The notes under the pieces: generated by a model
Seen by the model: only the letters and a program-made list of their open reading frames with translations
What the model was told of the DNA's origin: nothing
Databases searched by the model: none
From: Conchocele bisecta
Taxonomy: Eukaryota; Mollusca; Bivalvia; Lucinida; Thyasiridae
Direction: 5' to 3'
NCBI GenBank assembly: GCA_029237695.1
Contig: CM055271.1
Coordinates: 83,959,488 to 84,023,487, forward strand
DNA: 64,000 nucleotides
Shown here: positions 63,984 to 64,000 of the stretch, piece after piece
How positions within the stretch are numbered: position 1 is the stretch's first letter
Layout: every line of letters begins with the position of its first letter
Made by a program: the position numbers and the translations under genes

Positions 63984-64000
63984 ATGGAAACGGAGAACAT
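63984..64000 (+). CDS. Element 2 next gene, first codons only
   Basis: An ATG at 63984 (METEN) follows an AT-rich spacer at the place where element 1 has the Lys/Ala-rich protein gene. It runs off the window and cannot be identified. Confidence 0.35.

Larger units (their letters stand above)
51154..64000. mobile_element. Element 2: second Polinton-like element, right end outside window
   Basis: The strongly A+T-rich gene block contains PolB (52.2-55.4), integrase (55.4-56.4), penton-like, fiber-like, capsid, ATPase and MNCDEL-family genes, each homologous in order to element 1 but with the virion block inverted. The left end is not certain: a palindrome at 51154-51197 (ATATAGATTATG...CATAATCTATAT) is a candidate, by analogy with the terminal palindrome of element 1. 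The right terminal repeat is beyond 64000. Most genes are frame-broken. Confidence 0.85.

Overview
The window is animal nuclear DNA. Long introns, GT-AG exons and many dispersed and tandem repeat families argue for a large repeat-rich genome. Several repeats (the AGCTCACCTGAGC family, the GATGAGACGG...GGCTCATCTGGATCTACACTG family, satellites carrying AAGGTCAAGGTCA) resemble ones common in bivalve molluscs, so a bivalve is the best guess. This is inference from repeat style; no species is claimed.

Host gene. Four small minus-strand exons (43755-43923, 40132-40201, 35686-35790, 4611-4736) share consistent phases. Together they encode the N-terminal part of a TRAF-like protein: a C3HC4 RING followed by a TRAF-type CCHC zinc finger. 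Later exons would lie left of position 1. The finger is split between exons 3 and 4 by a 31-kb intron.

That intron holds element 1 (9494-35247), a complete Polinton/Maverick-like virus-derived transposon. It has 193-bp terminal inverted repeats, each starting with a 106-bp palindrome, and a TCCTC target duplication. It carries a protein-primed-type DNA polymerase B, a DDE integrase, an A32-like packaging ATPase, a double-jelly-roll-type major capsid protein, a penton-like minor capsid candidate, a fiber-like protein with an expanded coiled-coil shaft, and several small membrane proteins. Three other transposons are nested in it: a piggyBac element with an intron-containing transposase (9898-13101), a pogo/Tigger-like element (18624-20067) and a Helitron/HINE-like element with satellite cores (30726-33913). 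Without them the element is about 17.9 kb, a normal Polinton size.

Element 2 (about 51.15 kb to beyond 64000) is a second Polinton-like element, much richer in A+T and cut off by the window end. It shares the integrase and the whole virion gene block with element 1. That block is inverted relative to the polymerase-integrase part, and the polymerase is of a different subtype. Nearly all genes of both elements carry stops or frame changes, so they are decaying copies, perhaps with some assembly indels.

The rest is intron and intergenic repeat DNA: TA- and TTAA-flanked non-autonomous transposons, palindromic elements, five minisatellite arrays (39, 54, about 75, about 70 and 45 bp units; the 75-bp unit is tRNA-like), a long family around CTCACCTGAGC with a second copy that serves as an unoccupied comparator for the element 1 insertion, and a 500-N assembly gap at 49513-50012.
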